In this document: piece after piece, positions 42,209-51,475 of the stretch | Layout: the number at the start of each line of letters is the position of its first letter | Numbering within the stretch: the first letter of the stretch is position 1 | Assembly (NCBI RefSeq): GCF_001423615.1 | Contig: NZ_LMOU01000001.1 | Coordinates: forward strand, 2,726,436-2,790,435 | DNA length: 64,000 nucleotides | Direction of reading: 5' to 3' | Source: Microbacterium sp. Leaf159 | GTDB lineage: Bacteria; Actinomycetota; Actinomycetes; Actinomycetales; Microbacteriaceae | Program-made: the position numbers and the translations under genes | The notes under the pieces: generated by a model | What the model was told of the DNA's origin: nothing | The model's database searches: none | The model's input: only the letters and a program-made list of their open reading frames with translations

Positions 42209-42670
42209 GTGTTCCGCACACCCGACCGCCTGTTCCGAGTCCTCGCGATCGCGGAGGCGATCACCTGGACCATCCTCATCTCGGCGATCATCGCCCGTGC
42301 CGTCGGTGCGCCCGGCATCGTCGTGACGGTGGGTGGGGGCATCCACGGGTTCGTGTTCCTCGCCTATGCGGCGACCGCCGTGCTCGTCGCGCTCAACCAG
42401 CGCTGGCACCTGGGCGTCGCGATCCTCGCCGTGGTCAGCGCGATCGTGCCCTACGCGACGATCCCCATGGAGATCTGGCTGCACCGCACCGGGCGTCTCG
42501 CCGGCGACTGGCGGCTCGAGCAGACCGACGATCCGCGCGACGCTCGCTGGTACGACAGGCTCATGCGGTGGTTCCTGCGTCGCCCGTGGGTCCTGGCGAT
42601 CCTGCTCGTCGTCGGCATCGTGGCGCTGTACGTGATCCTGCTGCTGGTCGGCCCTCCCGGCGGCAAGTGA
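42209..42670 (+). CDS. DUF3817 family membrane protein
   Basis: 153-residue membrane protein with three to four helices (about 10-32, 38-60, 68-88 and 126-146). FRVLAIAEAITWTILISAI at the start and GGGIHGFVFLAYAATAVLVAL match DUF3817. Functionally uncharacterised in most cases. The GTG at 42209 has GAGGAG 4 bases upstream. A TACGCT -10-like box (42177-42182) lies about 27 bases upstream of the GTG. The C-terminal half carries a charged amphipathic loop (EQTDDPRDARWYDRLMRWFL) before the last helix. Confidence 0.8.
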   Translation: MFRTPDRLFRVLAIAEAITWTILISAIIARAVGAPGIVVTVGGGIHGFVFLAYAATAVLVALNQRWHLGVAILAVVSAIVPYATIPMEIWLHRTGRLAGDWRLEQTDDPRDARWYDRLMRWFLRRPWVLAILLVVGIVALYVILLLVGPPGGK

Positions 42671-42683
42671 GGCCCGACCGGCA

Positions 42684-43358
42684 TCACTGCACGACGACGG
42701 CGTTCTTGTCGATGACCTCTGCCATCGTCGCGTCGATGTCGCCACCCGTGCAGTCGACGATCACGTAGAGCCCGACGCCGGTCGCGGTGAAGGCCCGCGC
42801 CGCCATGCTCCACCTGCGCTCACCGGCCTCGCCCTCGACCTGACGGTTCTCGACGTCGGTGTTGCCGCCGATCTGGTAGCTGAACGCGCCGGTGGTGGAG
42901 AGCGGGGTGATGGCCGCCGCATCCGCCTCGCCCAGGATCACGGCGAGCATCGCGTCGGAGCTGACGCTGTCATCGCCGGCGACCGTCGGCACATCGGGGA
43001 TGAGCCCCTGCCAGAACTGCGCGGTGCACGTGTCGTCGATCGTGCCGTAGGTCCAGCCGCCGTTGCCGTCGTCGGGCTTGACGATCTTCCAGCCGTCGTC
43101 GACGACGAAGCCGTCTCCCCACTGGATATAGGCCGTGGCCGGCAGATCGGCACCCGCAGCGAAGGTCAGCGACGCGGGCAGGTCACCCGATGGCTGCTCC
43201 GTCGGGCTCGTGGTCGGTGCCGGGTCGGGGCCGTCGCCGTCAGGGGTGTTCACCGGGATCTGCGCATACAGGCATCCGCTGAGCGGCAGCACCGCCAATG
43301 CGACCGCCGAGGCGGCAGCGAGGCGGACGAGCGGAGAGACCTGCGAGATGCGCGTCAT
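42684..43358 (-). CDS. Putative lipoprotein, unknown function
   Basis: 224 residues. The signal sequence ends LPLSGC with the lipid-modified Cys at residue 29, then a Pro/Thr/Asp-rich linker (about 35-55) and a globular beta-rich domain with two further Cys (DDTCTAQFW and VIVDCTGGD) that could form a disulfide outside the cell. I do not recognise a family. The pattern TATAYIQWGDGFVVDDGWKI is not tied to a function. It is probably leaderless (TAGGCT 7 bases upstream). It is convergent with the DUF3817 gene and stands alone. Confidence 0.72.
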   Translation of the reverse strand: MTRISQVSPLVRLAAASAVALAVLPLSGCLYAQIPVNTPDGDGPDPAPTTSPTEQPSGDLPASLTFAAGADLPATAYIQWGDGFVVDDGWKIVKPDDGNGGWTYGTIDDTCTAQFWQGLIPDVPTVAGDDSVSSDAMLAVILGEADAAAITPLSTTGAFSYQIGGNTDVENRQVEGEAGERRWSMAARAFTATGVGLYVIVDCTGGDIDATMAEVIDKNAVVVQ

Positions 43359-43365
43359 GCGGGTC

Positions 43366-43371
43366 AGCCTA
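43366..43371 (-). promoter_or_regulatory. -10 box (TAGGCT) of apparently leaderless lipoprotein gene
   Basis: On the minus strand TAGGCT lies 7 bases before the ATG at 43358. Confidence 0.45.
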
Positions 43372-43418
43372 GCCGGGGCCCGCGCGATCCTGCGGGACGA
43401 TTCGCCCGGGCAGGGCCG

Positions 43419-44399
43419 TCAGTGCGCGGACGCGATGCCGACGGCATCCTGCACCATCACCGACGCGACGCGCGCCCCCGCTCCCGCCGCGACGATGAGC
43501 TGCTGGGGGCCGGGGATCGCCGCATCGCCGGCGGCGTAGAGCCCCGGGATGTCGGTGCGTCCCGAGCGGTCGGTCACGAGATGTCCGTCGTGATCGATCG
43601 ACGGCGCGAAGCCGCGCAGGAACGACAGATCGGTCTCCCACTCCGGCCGGACGAACCCGCCCTCGACCTCGATGACGGCTCCGTCGTCGAGTCTGATCGC
43701 CTCGATGCGGCCGCGATCGCCGACGAGTTCGGAGATCGGACGCCGAACGACCGCGACGCCGGCCGCGGCCAGCTCGGCCTCCTGCGCGCTGGTCACGGTG
43801 TCGGCGCCGAGCGTGAAGACGGTGAGATCCTCGGTCCAGCGCGCGATGAGCCGGGCGCGGTCGGCGAGGTCATCCGTCGTGCCGATGAGTGCGAGTCGTC
43901 TTCCGCGCATCTCCCACGCGTCGCAGGCGGCACAGCTGAACAGGCTGATGCCGTAGAACCCGCGCAGGTTGGGCACGTCGGGGAGGGTCTCGCGCAACCC
44001 GGTGGCCAGCAGCACCGAGTGCGCGGCGACGATGTCGGTCGGATCCTTGCGGCCGATGGATGCCGTGAACCGGGGGCGCTGCCCACCGGCATCCGGCGCG
44101 AGCTCGGCATCCGCCCCGACTCCCGGTCCCCGCCGTGCGAGATCGAGCACTCGCACGCGGGTGCGCACCTCGATGTTCGGGTAGGCGGCGAGCTCCTCGC
44201 GCGCGATGCGCCGCAGCTCGTGCGGGGGCACGCCGTCGCGGGTGAGGAACCCGTGCGAGTTCAGAGTGGCGGCGTTGCGAGGGCGGTCCGCATCGACCAC
44301 GAGCACGCGCATGAGTGAGCGTCCGAGATTCAGGGCGGCGGAGAGCCCGGCAGGGCCACCACCGATCACGAGCACGTCGTAGGCGTCCGTGTCAGTCAT
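43419..44399 (-). CDS. NAD(P)/FAD-dependent oxidoreductase, thioredoxin reductase-like
   Basis: 326-residue two-dinucleotide-domain flavoprotein. FAD motif DVLVIGGGPAGLSAALNLG at residue 8, the redox-active pair C-A-A-C in LFSCAACDAWEM (near 155), a degenerate second Rossmann motif (RLALIGTTDDLADRA, where the usual GxGxxA is weakened), and the C-terminal FAD motif IPGLYAAGDAAIPGPQQLIVAAGAGARVA. It may reduce a small redox protein or disulfide substrate. The altered NADPH motif could mean another electron donor. It lies 49 bases after the siroheme methyltransferase gene and may be co-expressed with it. A Shine-Dalgarno AGAAGGGC precedes the ATG. Confidence 0.85.
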   Translation of the reverse strand: MTDTDAYDVLVIGGGPAGLSAALNLGRSLMRVLVVDADRPRNAATLNSHGFLTRDGVPPHELRRIAREELAAYPNIEVRTRVRVLDLARRGPGVGADAELAPDAGGQRPRFTASIGRKDPTDIVAAHSVLLATGLRETLPDVPNLRGFYGISLFSCAACDAWEMRGRRLALIGTTDDLADRARLIARWTEDLTVFTLGADTVTSAQEAELAAAGVAVVRRPISELVGDRGRIEAIRLDDGAVIEVEGGFVRPEWETDLSFLRGFAPSIDHDGHLVTDRSGRTDIPGLYAAGDAAIPGPQQLIVAAGAGARVASVMVQDAVGIASAH

Positions 44400-44448
44400 C
44401 AGTGCCCTTCTGTCGCGTCCAGTCTGCCACCTTGCGACTGAGGGTCAC

Positions 44449-45225
44449 CTAACTCGGGGCGATCCCGGCGTGCGGGCTGAGTGCGACGACGTCGCCGATC
44501 ACGACGACGGCGGGGGATCGCACCTGCCGGGCGGCGGCGAGGTGGGCGATGGTCCCGAGTGTGCCGACGGTCACCCGCTGGCGCTCACCGAATCCGTCTT
44601 CGATGATCGCGACAGGGCAGTCGGCGCCGCGCGCCCCCGCGGCGAGGATGTGCGCGGAGTGCCCGAGGGTGTTCACGCCCATCAGCAGCACGACGGTGTG
44701 GTCGCGCCCTCCGCCCAGCGCCTCGATCTGGTCGTGGGCGCTGGCGACGGTGAACGTCTCGGCGACGCCGCGCTGGGTCAGGGGGATGCCGGCGAGGCCG
44801 GGCACGGCCACGGCGCTCGTGACTCCGGAGATCACGTCGACAGCGATGCCGGCGGCTTCGCAGAACAGCTGCTCTTCGCGCCCGCGGCCGAAGACGAACG
44901 GGTCGCCGCCCTTGAACCGCACCACGCGGCGCCCCTCCAGGGCGAGCGAGACGAGCAGTTCGTTGATGCCGTCCTGGGGCACAGGGTGGTGGCCGGGGAG
45001 CTTGCCGACATCGATGACCTCGGCGTCGATCCGCACGCCCTCGTCGGCGAGCTGGGCGAGCACGGCCCGTGCGCCGAGGCGGTCGGCGACGATCACGTCG
45101 GCCGCCTGCAGCGCGCGGAGCCCCCGCACGGTCAGCAGCCCGGCATCACCAGGACCCGCACCGACGAGCGTGACGGTGCCGGGTGCTGTGACGGTGTTGG
45201 TGTCGGTGCCGGTGCCGTTCGTCAT
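44449..45225 (-). CDS. cobA: Uroporphyrinogen-III C-methyltransferase
   Basis: 258-residue SUMT catalysing two SAM-dependent methylations of uroporphyrinogen III to precorrin-2, the branch point to siroheme and cobalamin. Motifs: VTLVGAGPGDAGLLTVRG (SAM site 1), ADVIVADRLG, DVGKLPGHHPVPQDGIN, VVRFKGGDPFVFGRGREE and GVTSAVAVPGLAGIPLTQRG. Single-domain form, without the CysG dehydrogenase part. The ATG overlaps the stop of the upstream chelatase gene (ATGA), giving a two-gene siroheme unit probably serving sulfite or nitrite reductase. The N-terminal extension is Thr/Asn-rich. Confidence 0.93.
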   Translation of the reverse strand: MTNGTGTDTNTVTAPGTVTLVGAGPGDAGLLTVRGLRALQAADVIVADRLGARAVLAQLADEGVRIDAEVIDVGKLPGHHPVPQDGINELLVSLALEGRRVVRFKGGDPFVFGRGREEQLFCEAAGIAVDVISGVTSAVAVPGLAGIPLTQRGVAETFTVASAHDQIEALGGGRDHTVVLLMGVNTLGHSAHILAAGARGADCPVAIIEDGFGERQRVTVGTLGTIAHLAAARQVRSPAVVVIGDVVALSPHAGIAPS

Positions 45226-45962
45226 GGGCGTGCGGCTTCGGCGATCGGGCCCGTGGTCGAGAGAAGGCGCGCAGACGCCTCGTCGTAGCGGGCGACGACG
45301 AGGTCGATCAGCGGCTGCGGCACGATCGTGCCGTCGAGCAGGGGAGGCGTGATCGTGCGGCCGTCGGCCTGGCCCGCGGTCATGTCGAAGAAGAAGCCTC
45401 GGGCGAGCAGATAGGTCGAGACGACCGCTTCGGGATGCTGTCGCAGTGCACCGGGCAGGTCTGGCTGACGCGCGGCGAGGTAGGCGAGTTCGACCCGCGC
45501 ACCGAGTCGGAGCGAGAGCAGCGAGGCCATGGCCTCGGCGTCGGTCAGCGAGGCCGGGTCACGGGAGCCGGCGACCGCGAGGATCACCGGCTGACGGGAG
45601 TCGAGATCGACCGCGGGTGTCTCGGCCGATGCTGCAGCCAGGCGATCCGCCAGCACCTCGGCGAGACGCGGGTCGGGCCCCATCGGGTCGCTGACCACGG
45701 CATCCGCCTTCTTCGCCGCCATGCCGTGCAGGTCGTGGTGCACGTGGAAGCCGCGCGAGAGCAGCAACGGCACGATCACGACCGGACCCTCGATCGTCGG
45801 CAGGAGGTCGGCCGCGTCTGGCTGCTGCACGTCGACGAAGGCGCTGCGCACATCGACGTCGGGGAGGGCCGCTGCGACGGCGTCCACCAGATCGGCGATG
45901 GCTCGGGCACCCTCGGCATCCGAGGTCCCGTGCGAGACGGCGAGCAGGATCGGGCGGCGCAT
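45222..45962 (-). CDS. Sirohydrochlorin chelatase (CbiX-type), two-domain
   Basis: 246 residues. The first chelatase half has ILLAVSHGTSDAEGARAI with the catalytic His (about residue 10) and RGFHVHHDLHGM. The second half begins VILAVAGSRDPASLTDAEAM and lacks the equivalent His, an internal duplication as in long CbiX/SirB proteins. It inserts Fe2+ (or Co2+) into sirohydrochlorin after the adjacent methyltransferase and a precorrin-2 oxidation step. The start at the ATG (45962) is chosen because a TACAGT box lies 6 bases upstream, pointing to a leaderless message; the frame is open further upstream but has no convincing RBS. Confidence 0.88.
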   Translation of the reverse strand: MRRPILLAVSHGTSDAEGARAIADLVDAVAAALPDVDVRSAFVDVQQPDAADLLPTIEGPVVIVPLLLSRGFHVHHDLHGMAAKKADAVVSDPMGPDPRLAEVLADRLAAASAETPAVDLDSRQPVILAVAGSRDPASLTDAEAMASLLSLRLGARVELAYLAARQPDLPGALRQHPEAVVSTYLLARGFFFDMTAGQADGRTITPPLLDGTIVPQPLIDLVVARYDEASARLLSTTGPIAEAARP

Positions 45963-45968
45963 GCTGAG

Positions 45969-45974
45969 ACTGTA
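45969..45974 (-). promoter_or_regulatory. -10 box (TACAGT) of siroheme genes
   Basis: On the minus strand TACAGT ends 6 bases before the ATG at 45962. A palindromic repeat lies about 60 bases further upstream. Confidence 0.5.
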
Positions 45975-46030
45975 GGCGAGCCGTGTGACGACGGTGTTTC
46001 GAGGATCTCGCCTCGAGTCGAGAGCTGATG

Positions 46031-46053
46031 TGCAGTGCACTGCAGTGCAGTGC
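46031..46053. promoter_or_regulatory. Overlapping GCAGTGCACTGC palindromes upstream of siroheme genes
   Basis: Two interlocking 12-base palindromes, GCAGTGCACTGC (46032-46043) and GCACTGCAGTGC (46037-46048), plus an extra half. The location upstream of the chelatase promoter suggests a regulator site for siroheme or nitrogen/sulfur control. Confidence 0.5.
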
Positions 46054-46074
46054 TGACTGGGCGCAGCCGCCCGG

Positions 46075-46791
46075 TCAGGTGGCGGGCGCGGAGCTCCGCC
46101 ACGTGCGCAGCGCGAGGAGGACATCGGGGTCGAGCCCCGCCGACTTCGACCATTCCTCGAGATCGAGCGACTCGTACGCGTCGGTGAACGCTGATTCCGG
46201 TGTGTGACCGAAGCGCGCCAGCACCGCTCGGCGTTCCTCGGCGTGCTGCGATCTGCTGCGGAGCGCCTCCATCGCGGCCGCGTTCGCGAATGAGGTCGCG
46301 TAGTCGAGCCGCGCGGCCTCGGTGGTCACGTCGAGGGCGCGCAGCAGCATCATCGTGACGAGACCGGTGCGATCCCATCCGGCCGCGCAGTGGAACAGGA
46401 TGCCGCCGGGGCGCGCCGTCGCGATCGCCTGCAGCACCCCCGCCATGCGATGCGGCAGGTCTGTCAGGTGCGGCACGTAGTAGAGGGGCGTGCCCCAGCG
46501 CCCATCGGCCTCGAGCGGCTCCCAGAAGTCGCGTTCCGCTCCGTCGAGATCCACGGCGATCACGTCGATGTCGCCTGGCGCACCGGGCGTGCGCTCCTCC
46601 GGTCGGCGCAGGTCCACCACTGTGGCGATCCCGCGTTCGCGCAGGAGGTCCCACCCCTCGGGCGATACGAGATCAGGGGCATCGGAGCGGATGAAGACGC
46701 CATGCGGGGTGACAGTGCCGTCCTGGCGCTGAAGGCCCCCGAGGTCGCGCGCGTTCGCGAGGCCGGGGATGTCGAGGGGAGGGTGGCTCAC
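46075..46791 (-). CDS. Tyrosine/serine protein phosphatase (PTP fold)
   Basis: 238 residues from the GTG at 46791. N-terminal PGLANARDLGGL is the hallmark of the Y_phosphatase3/PtpB-like group. TVVDLRRPEER lies near 57. The active-site loop HCAAGWDRTGLV gives CX5R with C135 and R141, and an aspartate-containing loop precedes it. It removes phosphate from protein Tyr/Ser or phosphoinositides; the target is unknown. The start is uncertain: an upstream in-frame ATG at 46836 exists, but the GTG lies 6 bases after a weak -10-like AAGAAT (46803-46798), fitting the leaderless pattern. It is divergent from the dnaK promoter region. Confidence 0.85.
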   Translation of the reverse strand: MSHPPLDIPGLANARDLGGLQRQDGTVTPHGVFIRSDAPDLVSPEGWDLLRERGIATVVDLRRPEERTPGAPGDIDVIAVDLDGAERDFWEPLEADGRWGTPLYYVPHLTDLPHRMAGVLQAIATARPGGILFHCAAGWDRTGLVTMMLLRALDVTTEAARLDYATSFANAAAMEALRSRSQHAEERRAVLARFGHTPESAFTDAYESLDLEEWSKSAGLDPDVLLALRTWRSSAPAT

Positions 46792-46837
46792 GCGGGGATT
46801 CTTGCACGGCGGCCTGATTCCGCACCCGGAATCCAAA

Positions 46838-46858
46838 GTTGAGCCAGTTCATATCAAC
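46838..46858. promoter_or_regulatory. HAIR-like HspR box 1
   Basis: GTTGAGC-N7-TATCAAC matches the HAIR spacing (CTTGAGT-N7-ACTCAAG) with changes. It lies upstream of the dnaK -35. Confidence 0.6.
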
Positions 46859-46863
46859 TTTGT

Positions 46864-46892
46864 TTGACAGCATCCGGAGGTCGGAGTACAGT
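46864..46892 (+). promoter_or_regulatory. dnaK operon promoter
   Basis: TTGACA (46864-46869), exactly 17 bases, TACAGT (46887-46892). This is the best housekeeping-sigma promoter in the window, flanked by two HAIR boxes with the second overlapping the -10. Confidence 0.8.
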
Positions 46893-46911
46893 TGAGTCAT
46901 CGCGACTCAGG
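46891..46911. promoter_or_regulatory. HAIR HspR operator 2
   Basis: GTTGAGT-N7-ACTCAGG, close to the HAIR consensus, starting in the last two bases of the -10 box, so HspR binding would block dnaK transcription. Confidence 0.8.
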
Positions 46912-46970
46912 TTTGCCTGATCGCCCCGGATTTCCAGACCACATCAACCTCAGCAACAAAGGAGAATCAC

Positions 46971-48833
<1,863 letters not shown>

Positions 48834-48835
48834 TC

Positions 48836-49477
48836 ATGACGGACAAGAACTTCGAAGGTGACGACGAGGTTCGCAGCGAGGGGTCGGATGCTCAGGCATC
48901 CGGCCCCGCGCCGCAGAACCCCGACTCGCGCGAGGCCGCGGCCGCGGAAGGATCCGACGAGACGCCGGTCGACGGTGCACCCGACGATCTGACGGTCGAC
49001 GACATCCTCGGCGCCACCCAGACCGGCGAGGCCGCGGCAGAGGATGCCGTGCTCGCCGACCTGGAGTCGACGCTGCTGAACGACCTCAAGCGCCTCCAGG
49101 CCGAGTACGCCAACTACCGCCGCCGCACCGAAGAGCAGCGCCAGGTCGAGATCGAGCGCGCGAAGGGCGAGGCCGCCAAGGGCCTCATCCCCGTGCTCGA
49201 CGATCTCGACCGCGCCGCCCAGCACGGTGACCTGGTCGAGGGCACACCCTTCGCCGTCATCGCCGGCAAGGTGCGCACGGTGGTCGAGCGGCTCGGTGTC
49301 GTCTCGTACGGCGAGAAGGGCGAGGAATTCGACCCGCAGCGCCACGAGGCGATCTTCCAGCAGCCCACGCCGGGCGCCGACAAGACCACGGTGCTCGAGG
49401 TCGTCGAGGTGGGTTACCGCCTCGGTGACGTCGAGCTGCGTCCCGCGAAGGTCGTCGTCGCCGTACCCGCAGAGTAG
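48836..49477 (+). CDS. grpE: Nucleotide exchange factor GrpE
   Basis: 213 residues, beginning 2 bases after dnaK. A long acidic disordered N-terminus (about 1-75) leads to the coiled-coil helix LNDLKRLQAEYANYRRRTEEQRQVE and then a beta domain with the typical GLIPVLDDLDRAAQHGDL, EEFDPQRHEAIFQQP and VVEVGYRLGDVELRPAKVVVA. It releases ADP from DnaK. Eight bases separate it from dnaJ, so the chaperone genes are co-translated. Confidence 0.96.
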   Translation: MTDKNFEGDDEVRSEGSDAQASGPAPQNPDSREAAAAEGSDETPVDGAPDDLTVDDILGATQTGEAAAEDAVLADLESTLLNDLKRLQAEYANYRRRTEEQRQVEIERAKGEAAKGLIPVLDDLDRAAQHGDLVEGTPFAVIAGKVRTVVERLGVVSYGEKGEEFDPQRHEAIFQQPTPGADKTTVLEVVEVGYRLGDVELRPAKVVVAVPAE

Positions 49478-49484
49478 GTGATCG

Positions 49485-50474
49485 ATGGCTAGCCAGGACT
49501 GGTTCGACAAGGACTTCTACAAGACCCTCGGGGTCTCGAAAGACGTCAGCGACGCCGATCTCAAGAAGACGTACCGAAAGCTCGCTCGCAAGTACCACCC
49601 CGACTCCAATCAGGGTGACGAGAAGGCCGAGGCGAAGTTCAAAGAGGTCAGCGAGGCGTACTCGGTGCTCTCTGACGCGGAACAGCGCAAGGAGTACGAC
49701 GAGATCCGCGCGATGGGCTCGGGCGCACGCTTCACGGCGGGCGGCACGGGCGCAGGCGGCTTCGAAGACGTCTTCAGCCGGTTCGGGCAGCAGGGGCGCG
49801 GGCAGCAGCAGTCCGCCGACTTCGAGGACATCTTCGCGATGTTCAATCAGGGTCAGGGCGGCTCGTTCGGCTCCGGTCGGTTCGGGCAGACGTCCGGCGG
49901 GTACCGAGGCTTCGGAGGCCCCCAGAAGGGCGCCGACGTCACGGCGCGCACCACGCTCGACTTCGCCACCGCCGTGCAGGGCGAGACGATCAGCCTGCAG
50001 GGCGACGACGGCAAGCCGTTCAAGGTGAAGATCCCCGCCGGTGTCGCCGACGGTCAGAAGATCAGGCTCCGCGGACGCGGCCGCCCCTCGCCCGACGGTG
50101 GGGAGAACGGCGACGTCGTGGTGCAGATCGCGGTACGACCGCATCCGGTGTTCACCCGTGAAGGGCTGAACCTCCGCGTGGTCGTGCCGGTGACGTTCAC
50201 CGAGGCCGCGCTCGGCGCGACCATCGAGGTTCCGACGCTCGGCGGCGACACGGTCAAGCTGCGCGTCGCCCCCGGCACCCCATCAGGACGCGTGCTGCGC
50301 GTCAAGGGACGCGGCGTGACCACAGCGAAGGGCACGGGCGATCTGCTCGCCGAGCTGCAGATCGCGGTGCCGTCGCACCTCGACGAGGCCGCTCGCGAGG
50401 CGCTGGAGAAGTTCCAGTCCCTCGAACCCGCCGAGAACCCGCGGGCAGACCTCATGGCCAAGGCCCGACGGTAG
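49485..50474 (+). CDS. dnaJ: J-domain co-chaperone without zinc finger (CbpA/DnaJ2-like)
   Basis: 329 residues. J domain at about 8-75 (DFYKTLGVSKDVSDADLKK, with HPD in KYHPDSNQG), Gly/Phe-rich region about 90-145 (GGSFGSGRFGQTSGGYRGFGG), then two C-terminal substrate domains (TARTTLDFATAVQGETISL onward). No CxxCxGxG zinc repeats exist, so this is a type II protein although it occupies the dnaJ slot of the dnaK operon. A canonical zinc-finger DnaJ is presumably elsewhere. It stimulates DnaK ATPase and delivers clients. Confidence 0.93.
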   Translation: MASQDWFDKDFYKTLGVSKDVSDADLKKTYRKLARKYHPDSNQGDEKAEAKFKEVSEAYSVLSDAEQRKEYDEIRAMGSGARFTAGGTGAGGFEDVFSRFGQQGRGQQQSADFEDIFAMFNQGQGGSFGSGRFGQTSGGYRGFGGPQKGADVTARTTLDFATAVQGETISLQGDDGKPFKVKIPAGVADGQKIRLRGRGRPSPDGGENGDVVVQIAVRPHPVFTREGLNLRVVVPVTFTEAALGATIEVPTLGGDTVKLRVAPGTPSGRVLRVKGRGVTTAKGTGDLLAELQIAVPSHLDEAAREALEKFQSLEPAENPRADLMAKARR

Positions 50475-50533
50475 AGAAACCGCGATGAGAACGATGATGA
50501 CGAACGCGAACACCGAGGAAGAGGTGATCCACA

Positions 50534-50965
50534 GTGGCTGACCAGCGCATGGATGCCGACACCCCGGTGTTCGCGATCGCCGTCGCCGCCGAACTCTCGG
50601 GAATGCACCCGCAGACTCTGCGACAGTATGACCGCATCGGACTCGTGGTGCCCGGTCGCACATCCGGCGGCTCGCGCCGCTACTCCACCCGCAACATCGA
50701 GCAGCTCCGCGAGGTCGCCCAGCTGTCTTCCGAAGGCATGAGCCTTCCGGCCATCGCGCGACTCCTCGATCTGGAGGATGAGAACCGGATGCTGCGGCGC
50801 CGCGTCGTGGAACTCGATGCCGCCCTGCGAGCCGAGCGAGAGAGTCGCCCCGGTGTCCGTGTGTTCGCCGCCGGTGCATCGGGTGTCATCCCGATGCCGA
50901 ACGGCCGCCGCATGCGCCGCTCTGCCGAGGTCGTCCTCTGGCATCCGGGTGGCGGAAGGGACTGA
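50534..50965 (+). CDS. hspR: Heat shock repressor HspR (MerR family)
   Basis: 143 residues. MerR-type winged HTH at about 8-75: VFAIAVAAELSGMHPQTLRQYDRIGLVVPGRTSGGSRRYS (split at LRQ), then EQLREVAQLSSEGMSLPAIARLLDLEDENRMLRRRV and a charged C-terminal helix. Basic tail GRRMRRS. It represses its own operon via HAIR boxes and is inactivated by heat or DnaK titration in actinobacteria. GTG start with GAGGTGATCC upstream. Confidence 0.93.
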   Translation: MADQRMDADTPVFAIAVAAELSGMHPQTLRQYDRIGLVVPGRTSGGSRRYSTRNIEQLREVAQLSSEGMSLPAIARLLDLEDENRMLRRRVVELDAALRAERESRPGVRVFAAGASGVIPMPNGRRMRRSAEVVLWHPGGGRD

Positions 50966-50983
50966 CCTCCCGCTCGACTGCAG

Positions 50984-51307
50984 CTAAGACGACCGCCACA
51001 CCTTCGTTGCGAGGTTCGAGACCTCTTTGTCGAGGGCGTCGAATCGATGGTCGAGTATGTCGATGCGACCGTTCAGATGCGCATCGAGCGCTTCGATCTG
51101 GCCGGACAGTTTTCCATCGAGCGCTTCGATCTGGCCGGACAGCCTTCCGTCGAGCGCTTCGATCTTGCCGGTCAGTGTTCCCTCGAGGCGGCCGATCTCG
51201 GCGCGCACCACCCTGCCGAAATGGGTCGTCACGAGGGTGAAGCCGCCCAGGAGCGCGGCGCCGAACACCCCTATGAGCGTCCAGACCTGAGGCTCGTTCA
51301 TCGTCAT
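50984..51307 (-). CDS. Membrane-anchored hendecad coiled-coil protein
   Basis: 107 residues. A short N-terminus, one helix (WTLIGVFGAALLGGFTLVTT, about 9-28), then a cytoplasmic or extracytoplasmic coil made of 11-residue repeats of the type IEALDGRLSGQ (IEALDGRLSGQ, IEALDGKLSGQ, IEALDAHLNGR, IDILDHRFDA). Leu/Ile spacing of 11 predicts a right-handed or straight coiled coil. No family recognised; similar small proteins with phage- or membrane-associated coils are known. It is convergent with hspR. Both ATGs at 51307 and 51301 are possible starts. Confidence 0.7.
   Translation of the reverse strand: MTMNEPQVWTLIGVFGAALLGGFTLVTTHFGRVVRAEIGRLEGTLTGKIEALDGRLSGQIEALDGKLSGQIEALDAHLNGRIDILDHRFDALDKEVSNLATKVWRSS
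51085..51183 (-). repeat. Three tandem 33-bp repeats encoding coil units
   Basis: Units at 51085, 51118 and 51151, sharing GAGCGCTTCGATCTGGCCGG on the plus strand in the first two copies, the third diverged. They encode the 11-residue coil repeat. Confidence 0.85.
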
Positions 51308-51475
51308 GACTCCATCCTGTGAGCGTGGCGCCAGAATGGCAGTGTTGTGTCGTCCGACACCTTCTGCCCGCGCCCGATCCCGCGGTTCTGAGGACAGCTC
51401 GAGCGCGATGCGGGATGGTGCAGGAGGGGTCGGCGCACCCGCGCATCCATTCGCGCGCGGTATCGTTGCGACACG

